Positions 24,365-36,470 of a stretch of 64,000 nucleotides of DNA are shown piece after piece (within the stretch, counting starts at the first letter, position 1; each line of letters begins with the position of its first letter). Location: the NCBI RefSeq assembly GCF_022201045.2, contig NC_068564.1, positions 29,541,001 to 29,605,000 of the forward strand, written 5' to 3'. Below the pieces are notes generated by a model. The model did no database searches. It worked only from the letters and a program-made list of their open reading frames with translations, and had not been told where the DNA came from. Source of the stretch: Citrus sinensis. Lineage: Eukaryota; Streptophyta; Magnoliopsida; Sapindales; Rutaceae. The position numbers and the translations under genes were made by a program.

Positions 24365-26485
24365 GCTAATGGTTAACACGGAAAATTTATTTTATTAATC
24401 CTTTACATTCTGATTTCTGGACTAATACCTTCGGCCCAAGTTAACCTTAATAACAAAATATAAAGAAAAAAATCCCGAAATTTAGTACCACGGCAATTTT
24501 AGCATCACCAAAGTCACTATTCCTAATCAACTTGTCTTTTTGACCATTTTATCAGAAATGGTGAGTGTCTAGTTGTTAATTAATTGCATCGTGTGAAAAC
24601 AACTAGTGTGGCCGTCAAATTTTCGCTTGAAAGAGTTGAAAAGGAATGATAAGAAAAAATATTTTCTATGTAGGGATTTGTTAGCACATCACGTGTGCTT
24701 TGATATTCTTCTGATCACTCCCTCTGAAATTCAATAGAGATCTCATTACTTCTCAAGTCCCATAATTCAGTAGGTAGAATAATAAGTCTCTCTCTATCTC
24801 TTTCTTTAAGTACAAGCCAAAAAATATATACAATGTAACTAAGTATTTGAAAATAAATATTTCCTCCATTAATTTATGGTTGGAGTAAATATTTCTTCAA
24901 TTAGTGGGTCAAAAAGATGTTTCTCCAACGGATAAATATTTAGATTGTGCTATAATAAAATAAGTATAGTTAATCCATATAAATATCTAATATAAATATT
25001 AACCCACCTCTTATTATACAATTCATATTATATTTAAAAAAATTTCAAAAACAGAAGCATCAGTGTTTATAAAATAAGGTGCAAAGTACAAAGTAATTAA
25101 GAAAATTTTGATTAATTTGAAGGTAGCTTTAAACAATCAATGGTTTTTTTTGTTGGGGGAGGGAAATGATACCCCATTTGCGCAACTCACAAGGAAACAA
25201 ATGGGAAACAAAGGGAACTTTCTGATTTGTACACAATCTTCTACAAGAGAAAGTAAAAAACCTTCACCCCTTTTAAGAATGCACACTCATTTAGGGATTC
25301 ATTATCATTTTTATGTTTTTATAATACCCCACCTAGAATTGCACATTTCTAATCAATATAATCTCACTCCATAATCAATATATTATGTGTATTATTATTG
25401 AAATGTAAACAAATTAAAATTTTCATCTTTATCAGTTCTTGAATATAAGTGATCATTGTGACATCACGAAAGCATAATATGAAATGGCACAAAATTACAA
25501 ATGTGTCTAAGATATTTTCTAGTAAGTTAATACCTTATTTTTTTTCGCTTGGGTTGAATCAAGTGTAACAAATGGAAGTATACATGTATAAATAGTAACA
25601 AAAAAAAAAAAAGGTGAAATAGGGTCATAAAATGGTGATCTTACTTTGATGCTTAAGTAAATGATTGAAAAATCCGAGTTGAATTATAAAATATTAAAGT
25701 TTTAGTGAACTCATCTCTCTTTGAGAGAGTAAAATTAATATTTATACTATACCACGTCTTTAGGTGAATGGGTTCTTTTATTTTGATGAATGTATGGAGT
25801 TATTGACTTGCGATTGACTTCTTCCTTCGTAGGGATGAAGTGATGTGTGGTGGATATAACTCCATCTTCTTTATTTTAGGAGGTCGTGGTGTGGTGGCGC
25901 AGCTGTTATAATCCGACCTCTGGGATGATGGGTTCTCATAACTCTCTCCACCCTTATTTCCCTTTCAAGCACCTTTTGAGAAAAATAATGGAGTAGGGGT
26001 CATGTTCCTATTTTTGTCCTCGTGGTTATTTTGTATTTAACTTCTTCAGCTATCTTGATCGTGTTTTAATCGTTCTTTTTATTGCTAAGTCTTATCCTTA
26101 TATTTACACCTTGTTGGCTAAGTGGTTTTGACCGTAGCCTTGATCCAAGATTTCTCGTTTTTTCCCTTGAGGGATCCTTATTGCCTGCTCGTATAATGAC
26201 AATGTTGATAAGCAGAGAAAATAATAATCACGGGAAAAGGAATGAATATATGTCATAGTCCTACAACTACTAATGAGTAGAGTACCTCCATCTAAATGTG
26301 TCTCGGCATCACTAAGCTGAAAAAAAAAATATTATTGATAAACAATAACGCATGTTTTATCTTCATAAATTATGAAAAAAAAAAAAAAAGATTCTACCAA
26401 TATTTACAACTATATAAGAATTATGAGAATCATTCAACTAACAGGTTGCTGTGTTGCATTGCTGCCTCTGCATCAACTTTGCACG
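24365..26485. other. Intergenic AT-rich DNA
   Basis: No supported gene. Several poly-A tracts. The 25108-25374 open frame has no domain and I do not accept it. Confidence 0.55.
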
Positions 26486-26606
26486 CGCATAACAAATCCA
26501 ACTAGTATAAAGTGCTATGAGGCACAAAGTAGTGCACATGAGCACACGCATAACAAATCCAACCAGTATAAAGTGCTATAAGGCACAAAGTAGTGCACAT
26601 GAGCAT
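26486..26606. repeat. 61-base tandem duplication
   Basis: The unit beginning cgcataacaaatccaa is present at 26486 and again at 26547, with three or fewer differences per copy, and both copies end in gtagtgcacatgagc. It looks like a recent simple duplication. Confidence 0.9.
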
Positions 26607-28209
26607 TAAAAACTAGCTAGGGGGTAGTGCCCTCCTTGTAATATGACAATTTGTCACTTATATGAGAATACCCTTTTAAAACTAATGGAGTTAATTTAAT
26701 AGTTACAAGAAATAAGTTGAAGAGGAGATGGGCTTCTTCCTCATCAAGTAATGCTATCATCCTTTTCGATCGACGATGCTTTCTACGGCCTCATAGAAAC
26801 AGGATTAATGGACCACCCACTCCTTCACCTAACCTTTGACCTTGTATAAATCAATATATATATATATATATATATAACAGCCATTGTAGTACAAGTTAAA
26901 TCACTTATTAAATGATCGCCATTTTCGTTAATTTTGATGGCAGTCTTATGGTGCTTAGGAATTAGTCTAACTAGGGAAATATTCGGCCAAACGACATACA
27001 GATTCTTTAATTAGCTTCAAAAGTCGTTAGTGAAGATCTCAATCTCTCGTCTAGACAGTTTAGTTTCGCATGGTATGAAAACTTCGGTTCATTTGAGTTG
27101 ATCATCATATTTTATTAAAAGTTCATGCGTAACTGTAAATATTTTTTTAGTATTGCTCCACCAATTAGTATGACTACATTAAAAAAAAAAAAAAAATTAA
27201 AACTACAGCTGGTGCATTTGGACCGCCGTCACCTACCTTGTACTCTAAATCATCTACAGTCGCTTCCACGTTTGTCACTACAATTATATATACTTACGGC
27301 CACCTGTAACCGATATCCACGTTTAAAACGACGATGGATATAGTTGTTAGGTTATATATTCTCATGGATCATTTTGCTAAAATCTTTTGACAACATCATG
27401 AGTTGGTGCATTTGATTAGCTCACACTCAAGTGTTACTCCCAGTCTTCAATTTTCAAAGGCCATCGCCTTTTTTCATGTGCAATAATCGAGGCTCTCGTG
27501 CTTTTTGGTCAGAGGGAAAAAAAAAAAAAAAAACCCTAATTCATTTCCTCTGTAATAGCTGGAATCGCGTCTGAATAAATAGTATACGTATAAATTGAGA
27601 TGGGGATTCGGGAAGATAATTGAATGCTGTCTATATACAATTGGAAGATTCGACAATGGGTCGGTGAAGGAATTAAGCAAAAGACAAGTGTCCACGAATC
27701 ACTTGATATTTTGTACTTCCTTATAAATACGTTAATTCTTTTTTAACTTATTCACGTAAAATTTACGAAGTGTAGCACTTTTTTATTTTTTTTTTTGGTA
27801 GCACAATTAGAGGACTTAGAATCTTATTTTACACACAAACATAAAAAGGTGGTCATTGGGACCAATGACAGCTACAAAATTAGCAAACTCTTCAAACTTG
27901 ATAATTTAAATATATAAAATCACCAAAATAAACACCCCAACTAATATATAAGTCATTTAGAACATGAATTGGAAATCCCGTTCTTATATAATCTATTTGA
28001 AGAACGTATCTTTAACAACAATAACAAATTTTAAGAGCAATAAATCACCAGTAGAAATGTCATGATTATCTACTAATACGAATATTGTAATTTATTTTGG
28101 CAATTAAAAAATGATAACAAAAAATCAATTACACAAAACTTAGAATTTACTATTTGTTCCCGTCAGTGTAAAATAATAAACACTTTCTAAAAATATAAAA
28201 AATAAATGG
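26607..28209. other. Intergenic AT-rich DNA
   Basis: Contains a (TA)n run near 26852-26876 and poly-A tracts near 27180 and 27517. No gene recognised. Confidence 0.55.
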
Positions 28210-28958
28210 TGTTGAGTACATAAAGGCACCAGGTCAGCCATACTACTGTGGTACGAGCAGAACACGGGGGTAAACATTATCCGAGCAGAGATGGATGCAA
28301 CCAGGGAAACATACCGACCAGAAGTGTATGCCGAGCCGATACTCATCCCCAGGAAAGCGGGAACACGATCCCACAGAACCGCGGCCGTTACGCTTTTCCC
28401 AGAGCACAGAATCGCGGCCGTTACGCTTTTCCCAGAACACAGAATCGCGGCCGTTATGCTTTTCCCATAACACAGAATCGCGGCCGTTACGCTTTTCCCA
28501 GAACCGTTGAAGGACACGTAAGCTCCCACGTTTGCCACGATGCAACGGTTAGAGTCCCATGAGGGCTGCCATTACCCGAAAAAGGTGGGAGGAAGGGCAA
28601 ACGGAAACGTGGGGACAGCGGCTATAAAAGAAAAGGAACTCGACGGGGAAAAGAAGAAAAAAGGGGGGAGAGAGGGAAAACGCTGCCAAATTGCATCCAG
28701 ATCATTTTCTTACAAATTTCAGATAAACTTCTTGAACCCAAATTGATTTGTTTTCCCGTAAATACCTTGAGCTAACTTAGGCATCGAAGGGTTTACGTCG
28801 GCAAAACCACCGGCGTCTCTGATCCGTTTTTTGTGAGCGCAGGCTTATTTAGAGAAAGGAGGGCGATTCCAATCTTAGCGAACGAGTAACAGTAGATAAC
28901 ACAAGCGTTGGTGAAAGAATCTGGTCGGCTAAAAGGCGAGCATATTTCAGCATCAACA
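28210..28958 (+). mobile_element. Solo-LTR-like element with GC-rich minisatellite in its U3
   Basis: The segment begins TGTTGAGTA and ends CATCAACA, giving a 5-base TGTTG/CAACA terminal inverted repeat typical of LTRs. It is far more GC-rich than its flanks. A TATA box (ctataaaag) near 28622 is followed by a stretch reading ttgagctaacttaggcatcg and ccaccggcgtctctgatcc, a wording common near the ends of plant Ty3/Gypsy LTRs. No 5-base target duplication was found (aatgg before, agtct after), and no primer-binding site or polyprotein follows, so a rearranged or solo LTR is the best reading. Confidence 0.6.
28372..28503. repeat. 33-base minisatellite, four copies
   Basis: Units start at 28372, 28405, 28438 and 28471 and contain gcggccgttacgcttttccc. 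Identity between copies is about 90 percent or more. Being a multiple of three and free of stops, it reads as an 11-residue repeat on both strands, but no coding context supports translation. Confidence 0.95.
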
Positions 28959-30600
28959 AGTCTTCTTACATTCAGAGTAAAATAATCATTTTATGAAATA
29001 TTTTGTTAAATCTTCTGTTGGTGTTAATAGAAAAAAAATGAATAAATAATACACTTTTTGAATAAGATAAAAATTTTGATGTATTTTTAATAAAGTGTGA
29101 AATATTTAACTATTAGTAGATATTTTTCCTTAAATAAATGAAGAATTAAGTTCAGAATATAAATAGCAGAAACCGCGTGCGCAATTATGATTTATCAAAA
29201 AAAAATGATGAAATAAAAAGCACCGGAAGCGTGCGGCGCTTGGGCCAGATTTATCAGACTATATGCGAGGACAGTTTTTGTTGGCTCAATTGGCGCCATT
29301 AAATGCGGTTTTTCGCGTGGTGGGCCACCTCCTTCGTCTACGAACACTCACGTGCAGTGTGCACTATGGAGAACTGTCCTCGCACAAGCTCAGCTGAGCA
29401 CCGCATCCTGGTCCGCGCACTATTGCCCCATCCCCCTCTTTTGAAACGTAAAATTCAAGTAAACAACTGCGTAGTTAATTTGGAAAGAAGCAGTTGGTCG
29501 GACCTTTAATAGTTTGAAATTGAGCATAAAAATTTTCTGTCCATGCGTAAATTCCACCTACTTAAATGCTCGTTTAGTTCATAATATTAAATCTCCGTTA
29601 ACGTAGATAAATTTTAATAACAAAAAAGAGCTCCCACATAAATTTGGTTGTCCGAATTTTAGAAAAAAGGTTAAATATATCACCAATCAATAAAATCTTT
29701 TGAAAAATGTCATAATTATAAGATAGAACGTAATTTGATAGGATGATTATGCTCGCTGTAGAGTAATTCTAACGTAACCGAAACCCTAAAAAAAATCATC
29801 AATGAAATGTCGCAGTCAGACGGGACTTTGAGTGACGGTACATTGTCGAATAGTGGTAGCATGATGATTGAGAAGAGAATACGGCTTTTTTGCTGAGCTG
29901 TGCTCTGCTTTGTTTCGACAGTCAAAAGCACGCAGTGCAGAGGAAGATGAACGCGTCATAAAAATCTAGCCGTTACCCTTTGGTTGCAAATGCAATGCTT
30001 CCCACTGACGCTACGCTTTTTCACTTTTGATTATTGTTACCCTTTTTTTTTAATCCCTCAACTGCCCCTCTCTTCTTTCTCACTTATTGATGCGCGTGCC
30101 ACACCTGATTATTATTTTAAAAATTATCAGCATATTGAGTAAGAGATTCAGAAAATAATAATAATAATTAACTGCTGGAGTTATAAGTGAATCAGTAAAA
30201 AGGGAAAACAATAAGGTCAAATGTTGATTCTTAAAAAATTCATTCAATATCTCAAGAGTACGTTGTACTGTATTGCAGCCAAATTTAAATAAATATACAC
30301 AATAAAATATTCATAATTTAATACTTTAATACATTAATAACCACTATTATATAATAACTTTTTATAATTCTAACTTAGAAGAAAGGGCAAAATTCAAAAT
30401 AAGGTAATAATACTTTGTGTCGAAATCTTTAAATAATTTTGTGGTCCTATTCTTATCATAAATTAATGATTGTTAAAATTATAAATATAATTGTTATATT
30501 ATCTTATTACTTCTAAAAGTTATAGGATTGAATTTTGAAATTATAAGAATTTTAATTTTTTAATGTAATTTATATTTAGTGGAATAATTTAATTTAGTTA
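28959..30600. other. Intergenic DNA with a GC-richer island
   Basis: Between about 29220 and 29460 the sequence is distinctly GC-richer and holds a perfect 13-base inverted repeat, tgcgaggacagtt (29264-29276) and its complement (29372-29384). No gene recognised in it. Confidence 0.5.
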
Positions 30601-31089
30601 GTTACGTTGACGCCGAAATCTGGTCGAGTTGGTTAGTAGCTTGATACCAAACCTTTGCACCAGCATTAAATTTATTTGTTGGGGGAAGCGGCTTGTTAAT
30701 CTCCAAGAACATCATACGACCATGAGCAGATAATCTGCGAGCTGATAATCTACAAGCACCTAAAACCACAAAAGATAGTAAGAGGCGCTGAAAGTTTTTC
30801 CAAAGTTAACCTTCCGACGCGTAAGTCAGTGTATGGGTTTTACCGAAAATTAAAATATATAAATGAATAGTTTCTGATTTCTTTGTAAAGATGAGTGAAG
30901 ACTCTCTCATAGTGAAAAATAGTAAAAAACTCATAGAGAGAAAAGTTGAACCCCCCTTAGCGTGATTTCTTGGGGTTTTTATATATACCCCAAAATCTAC
31001 GACCTTAGAGCGTGAGAATAACCATTAATTGATCAAATTCATGCCTTGATTTTTCTGAGGCAATTTGTGGTGGTTCATTTTGACTGAGT
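30600..31089. repeat. Unclassified dispersed repeat-like DNA
   Basis: Moderately GC-rich sequence with phrases such as ttggggtttttatatataccccaa (about 30970-30993, a palindromic TATA-containing stretch) that resemble LTR promoter regions. No boundaries found; classification open. Confidence 0.3.
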
Positions 31090-31370
31090 CTTGTTTCCTA
31101 GTAATCTCTTGGGTGAGATGATCTGCTTGAGGTCACGAAATAATCCCCTGATCAAGTTGAATTTCTCAAATTGACCAAATACTTTTCTGGCCGAGGTGAT
31201 GTGTTCGAGGTCACCAAATAACATCTTGATCGAGGTGATTTGTTCGAGATCATCAAATAACATCATATTCGAGATAATTTGCTCGAGATCACAAAATAAC
31301 ATCCTGGTCGAAGTAATCTGTTTCAAGTTATCAAAATTATCACTTGGTCGAGGTGGTTTGCTAAGATCGC
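31090..31370. repeat. 39-base degenerate minisatellite, about six to seven copies
   Basis: Tandem units of 39 bases, each carrying ttcgag.tcaccaaataacat-like wording, run across the region. On the minus strand an open frame (31410-31075) reads them as 13-residue repeats such as LFDDLEQITSIKM and LFGDLEHITSARK. Copies diverge by 10-40 percent. Whether the repeat is translated is unknown. Confidence 0.8.
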
Positions 31371-31419
31371 CAAAACTTTTCTCTTCATAGCCTATCAACC
31401 ATTTGTTCACTGTTTACTT

Positions 31420-32168
31420 AGAGGAGATCATGGTAACCTTATTTTATTCCCCAAATAAGTTAGATTGGTAACATACAATGAATTTTTAGATGATTAAAAC
31501 ATAAACGTATATTCATTGAATTATATATACACTCTATAAATTAATAAATTATTAATTTATTGATTAATTAATTCCTCTTTTTTGTGTGCTTAGAGATTGA
31601 ATGATGTAGCTTAATTTTCTATGACACATTCTTTTTAAGTTATATTACAATTTACTAATATTTAACATTATAAATCTACATAAACTCATGTTTTAGTCAG
31701 ATGATGGAATAAAGTAGATGTATTTTAAATATTTTAAAAAATAATAATCAACCCAATGGTCAGAAGGGGAATGAGATGTGTACTCCTAAATATTTTTTTG
31801 AAAAATCAATCAACATGATATACATGAGTTTCAAAACTATCATTTTGTAGATTAGAGTCAGATGGCTTTACCACCAGACTAAGAAATAATTTATGTATCT
31901 AGACCATTGCGAGTGCTTGTGAGTGCAATTTATTAACTTTTCGAATTAAAAAAGTGGCTAGCCAATACTCAATAATTCACTAGAGTGGCATGAAAATGTG
32001 TGCCCAAAGGAACTGACGATGAGGGATGATTCACTGCGTTGGCAGAGTTGTGGACTAAAGAAACTAACTATTGCATCAACGACAACAAATGGGAAAAAGA
32101 TTCAATCAACGATCAAAGGATTAAGATGGATGATTAGTGGATACCTACACACCGCGTTCGATATCTTG
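31420..32168. other. Spacer with a possible decayed SINE
   Basis: Near 31770-31885 the minus strand reads like a degenerate tRNA-type SINE head (ctggtggtaaagcc as A-box-like, gttttgaaactc as B-box-like). No target duplication found. Otherwise AT-rich. Confidence 0.35.
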
Positions 32169-32912
32169 GTATTAATTAGAGATGGCCAACGGGTCGGGCG
32201 ATACATGACACGAGACGGACACAGTACGTCAGTACGTGTTCGTATAATATAGTATGGCATGAGTATGTTTTGATAGAATACATGGGTGCAACATGACACG
32301 TACGCGAACTGGATTGGATTTGGTTGAAATTTTAAGCATGTGACCCTTAAAAGTACGGCACAACATGTGAAAAAGCCTTTAGTAAGTATTTTTTATTTTT
32401 TAATGAAAGTAAAATTTATTTATTTTTTTAATTTTAAAATAACTAAAAATTAAATCTTTTAATATATTTTATTATCGTAAATTTTTTAAATTTATTTAAT
32501 TCTTAGTTTTAAAAAATACTCTAATCATTTTATGTTTATTTATTAAATAAATAGATGATATCATATTTATTAAATAAATAGATGATATCATTATTTTAAT
32601 AAATAAAATTATAAATATCATGATTTTATAAAATGTATATATTAATGTTATTATACATTATAATCTATGATTCTATGTAAGTTTAAGTTAATGGTTAACT
32701 TAACACTTAAAAAAATATTATTAGTATTATTATTATTGTTGTTAATTATTAAAAAAGAATTTTAATACTACAAAGTCTAATTTAGTAGTTAATATTATAT
32801 TAAGTTATTATTATTAGTTTATTATTATTTAATATAAATTTAAATTTTAAACTTTTGGTTTTATTTTGGTGGGTCGGGTCGGACTCGGCATGGGTTAATC
32901 TCTAGTATTAAC
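32169..32912. mobile_element. hAT-like non-autonomous element, 728 bases
   Basis: The element 32177-32904 begins tagagatggccaacgggtcg and its other end, complemented, begins tagagattaacccatgcc. It is bounded by gtattaat and gtattaac, an 8-base target duplication with one mismatch. Sub-terminal gggtcggg motifs occur at both ends. The AT-rich core is non-coding. Eight-base duplications and these ends fit hAT-type MITEs. Confidence 0.75.
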
Positions 32913-33325
32913 GCCCGAAAATCCACCCAAAATTACATCCTCGGAACACGACAAACAACCATCACGAATATTCACGATTCACACTGCCATCATTGATTAT
33001 CATCATTAATTTTTCTTTTGCCAGCCTTAAAGCAACAGAGTCTCTCTTCTCTTATCCACACGATCGTAATTTGTCTTATATAATACAAGTAAATAATTAT
33101 AACAAAATGTAAAAGCATTGCATGACTCGACAGGGGAGACCAATGATGGCATAATGGTAAATAAAGGCAATAAGGAGGCTTGTGTGATTCTGTATGTGTT
33201 TAAAAACCCGACATAAGTGCAGCGTCTCTTTTATCCTCTCTGACAGTCGCAGACCTATAGCGACTGTAATAGTTTGTACTTTCAAACTTTGAAATAAAAA
33301 AAAGCTTCATCTTCTCAGCATTGCC
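32913..33325. other. Upstream region of the subtilase gene
   Basis: About 410 bases before the subtilase ATG. A cttatataatac stretch near 33073-33084 and gtttaaaaacc near 33198 are possible but weak TATA candidates. Confidence 0.4.
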
Positions 33326-36300
33326 ATGGCGTCTTTCTTCTTCTTCACCGGACTTCTTCTTCTCCTACCATGCTTGTCACTCTCAGTGACGGCGGCCAAG
33401 CAAACCTACATAGTTCACATGAAACACCAAGCAAAGCCATCAACTTTCTCCACCCACAACGATTGGTACGCATCGAGCGTTCAGTCTCTCTCATCTTCCA
33501 CAGATTCTCTTCTGTACACCTACAACACCGCATACAACGGCTTCGCTGCCTCACTTGACCCAGATCAAGCCCAGGCTCTCCGCCAATCCGACGCCGTTCT
33601 CGGAGTCTACGAGGACACTCTCTACACCCTCCACACTACTCGGTCCCCTCAGTTCCTCGGCATCAGCTCTGACTTCGGCTTGTTGGCAGGCTACAGCAAG
33701 CTCGACTTCGACAAGGCCTCCCTTGATGTTATCATTGGTGTTCTCGACACTGGGGTTTGGCCCGAGTCTAAAAGTTTCGATGACTCCGCCATGCCTGAGG
33801 TTCCAACCAAGTGGCGCGGCCAGTGCGAGTCCGGTCCTGATTTTAGTCCCAAACTTTGTAACAAAAAGCTCATTGGCGCTCGTTTTTTCTCCAAAGGCTA
33901 CCACATGGCTGGTGGAAGTTTCTCTAAGAAGCCAAACGAACCCGAGTCGCCTCGTGATTATGACGGACACGGTACCCACACGGCCAGTACGGCGGCCGGC
34001 GTACCCGTCGCCAATGCCAGTCTCCTCGGTTACGCCAGCGGCGTCGCTCGTGGAATGGCCACGCACGCGCGTGTGGCCACCTACAAAGTTTGCTGGAAAA
34101 CTGGATGTTTCGGATCCGACATTCTTGCGGGCATAGATCGGGCCATTCAGGACGGTGTGGATGTCCTCTCTATGTCCCTCGGTGGTGGATCCGCACCGTA
34201 TTACAGAGACACCATTGCTGTCGGTGCGTTTGCGGCAATGGAGAAGGGCATTGTGGTCTCTTGCTCTGCCGGAAACAGTGGGCCAACTAAGGCCTCGCTT
34301 GCCAACGTGGCTCCGTGGATCCTGACCGTTGGTGCCGGCACTTTAGATCGCGACTTCCCGGCTTACGTGTTTCTTGGAAACAAAAAGAAAGCCACTGGTG
34401 TCTCACTCTATAGCGGAAATGGGATGGGAAATAAACCGGTCAGTTTGGTTTACAATAAAGGTTCAAACGGTTCTTCTTCTTCCAATCTGTGTTTGCCCGG
34501 TTCACTCCAACCGGAACTTGTGCGTGGGAAAGTAGTTATCTGCGACAGGGGAATCAACGCACGTGTGGAGAAAGGAGCTGTAGTACGTGACGCTGGTGGT
34601 GTTGGGATGATACTCGCGAACACCGCAGCCAGTGGTGAGGAATTGGTGGCTGACAGTCACTTGTTGCCGGCGGTGGCCATTGGGAGGAGGATGGGTGATA
34701 TAGTCAGGGAGTATGCCAAGACGGTTCCAAATCCAACGGCTCTGCTTACGTTCGGCGGGACCGTACTGAACGTGCGGCCCTCTCCGGTTGTGGCGGCGTT
34801 TAGTTCTCGTGGGCCCAACATGGTGACTCCGCAAATCTTGAAGCCGGATGTCATTGGGCCTGGGGTTAACATCTTGGCCGCGTGGACCGAAGCTAGTGGG
34901 CCCACTGAGTTGGAGAAGGACACTAGGAGAACAAAGTTCAATATAATGTCAGGTATGAAATTGCACCCCCAACGGTTATTTTCTGCTTCCCATGGTTTTG
35001 AATTTCATATATCGTTAGGTTTTGCATGTTCTTCTTATGAGTTGACTCCTGATGGCTTGGATTATGTTGTTAACATTCTTTTCCAAAAGAATTGATAGAA
35101 ACGTTTTTTTCAACTAAAACGAAGAGTTAAGTTATTGGTAAAAGATCACTTCGCATTTGGTTGGACCAGTCCATGTTATTTGATGGAATGGGATTGTGAT
35201 GTTAATGCTTGGTCAAAAGTTTCTGATTAAGAGAAGTGATGCTGACATTTTAATTCGTGGAAAACTGAAAAAAAAAATGATCCATTTTCAAATGTAACGG
35301 TAAATAGCTTTTGTAATTAGTAGTGTAGTGATACAAAAATGCTGCTTTGCCCGGACAAAAGCAAAAGCACTCGTGAGGATTCTCCACTGCAAGATTTGGG
35401 TGTCGATAGAGGATTCTCCACTACAAAATTGATCATGCCGTTGAAAAAGTATGCAATTAATTAGCCTGACCTGACAATATAGTGAGCAAACGCTGTATGC
35501 CACTTCCTTTTCACATTGTGGACTAGTGGTGTGTGTTGTAACCGACCAACCTTTATGAATTTTTAGTTTAATAATAGGATTAGCTGTTAGGCTCGTGATT
35601 TTTTTTTTTTTTTAAAGAGCATTAGGAATGTGATTAAGAACCTAATAGAAAAGGAGGGGGGGGGGGGGGGGGGGGGGGAAATCCCTACTTGATTTGTTGT
35701 TTTCTTTGATTTCCAGGTAGATCAACAAGCACCTTTGCAAGTTGCAATATTAAAATTGAGTTGAAATCTAACAGTTTTCATTTTGTGATGAAAATGTAGG
35801 TACATCTATGTCATGCCCACACCTCAGCGGTGTTGCTGCCTTGCTCAAAGCAGCCCACCCAGACTGGAGCCCAAGTGCTATCAAATCTGCTCTGATGACG
35901 ACTGCTTATGTTGTGGACAACACCAAATCTCCTCTCCACGATGCCGCAGATGGTAGGCTCTCAACCCCGTGGGCTCATGGTTCGGGCCATGTTAACCCGC
36001 AGAAAGCCATCTCTCCAGGCCTTGTATACGATGCTTCAACAGAAGACTACATAGCATTCTTGTGCTCTTTGGGCTACACCATTGAACATGTTAAGGCCAT
36101 TGTCAAGCGACCCAACATCACATGTACGAGAAAATTCAACACCCCTGGTGAACTGAACTACCCATCATTCTCAGTCCTGTTTGGGGACCAGAGGGTTGTC
36201 CGGTACACTCGGGAGTTGACAAATGTTGGGCCTGCAAGATCATTGTACAATGTGACCGTGGATGGCCCATCTACCGTTGGCATCTCAGTGAGGCCTAAAA

Positions 36301-36470
36301 GGCTTCTGTTCAGGACTGTAGGAGAGAAGAAGCGATACACAGTAACATTTGTTGCAAAGAACGGTGACCAGAAGATGGGTGGAGCTGCATTTGGTTCAAT
36401 TGTTTGGGGAAATGCTCAACATCAAGTTAGGAGCCCAGTTGCGTTTTCATGGACACAGTTAATGAGCTAG
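33326..36470 (+). CDS. SBT1.8: Subtilisin-like serine protease, SBT1 group (SBT1.8-like)
   Basis: Two exons, 33326-34952 and 35800-36470, split in the Gly codon just before the catalytic serine, giving 765 residues, the normal length. Signal peptide about 1-23, then the I9 propeptide (TYIVHMKHQ to about 105). The peptidase S8 triad is complete: Asp141 (VLDTGVWP), His215 ([10 protein letters not shown]) and Ser545 (GTSMSCPH), with oxyanion Asn317 (SAGNSGP). A PA domain is inserted at about 355-480, and a C-terminal fibronectin-III-like domain starts near 650. Expected to be secreted, self-processed and active in the cell wall. Most SBT genes are intronless, so the single intron is a clade marker. 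The exon-1 frame continues 143 bases into the intron before a stop. Orthology to Arabidopsis SBT1.8 (At2g05920) is likely but from memory. Confidence 0.95.
35656..35678 (+). repeat. Poly-G run of 23 in the subtilase intron
   Basis: Twenty-three consecutive G in the 847-base intron. Such homopolymers are rare in AT-rich plant introns, can form G-quadruplexes and are error-prone in sequencing, so the exact length is uncertain. Confidence 0.9.

Noticed and set aside
28140-28562. Open frames of 100-132 codons across the 33-base minisatellite
   Set aside because: Frames stay open because the repeat is GC-rich and divisible by three; no start context, domain or splice partners.
28210-28958. Intact retrotransposon or viral insertion
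   Set aside because: No gag, pol or primer-binding site follows and no target duplication; at most a solo LTR.
33345-34941. Several long open frames antisense or out of frame within the subtilase exon (for example 33551-34066 minus, 33555-34136 plus)
   Set aside because: They are shadows of the GC-rich subtilase coding sequence, with no domain of their own.
34953-35095. Apparent C-terminal extension of subtilase exon 1 up to a stop at 35093
   Set aside because: A GT donor at 34953 joins to 35800 to restore the GTSMSCPH serine motif; the extension is intron.
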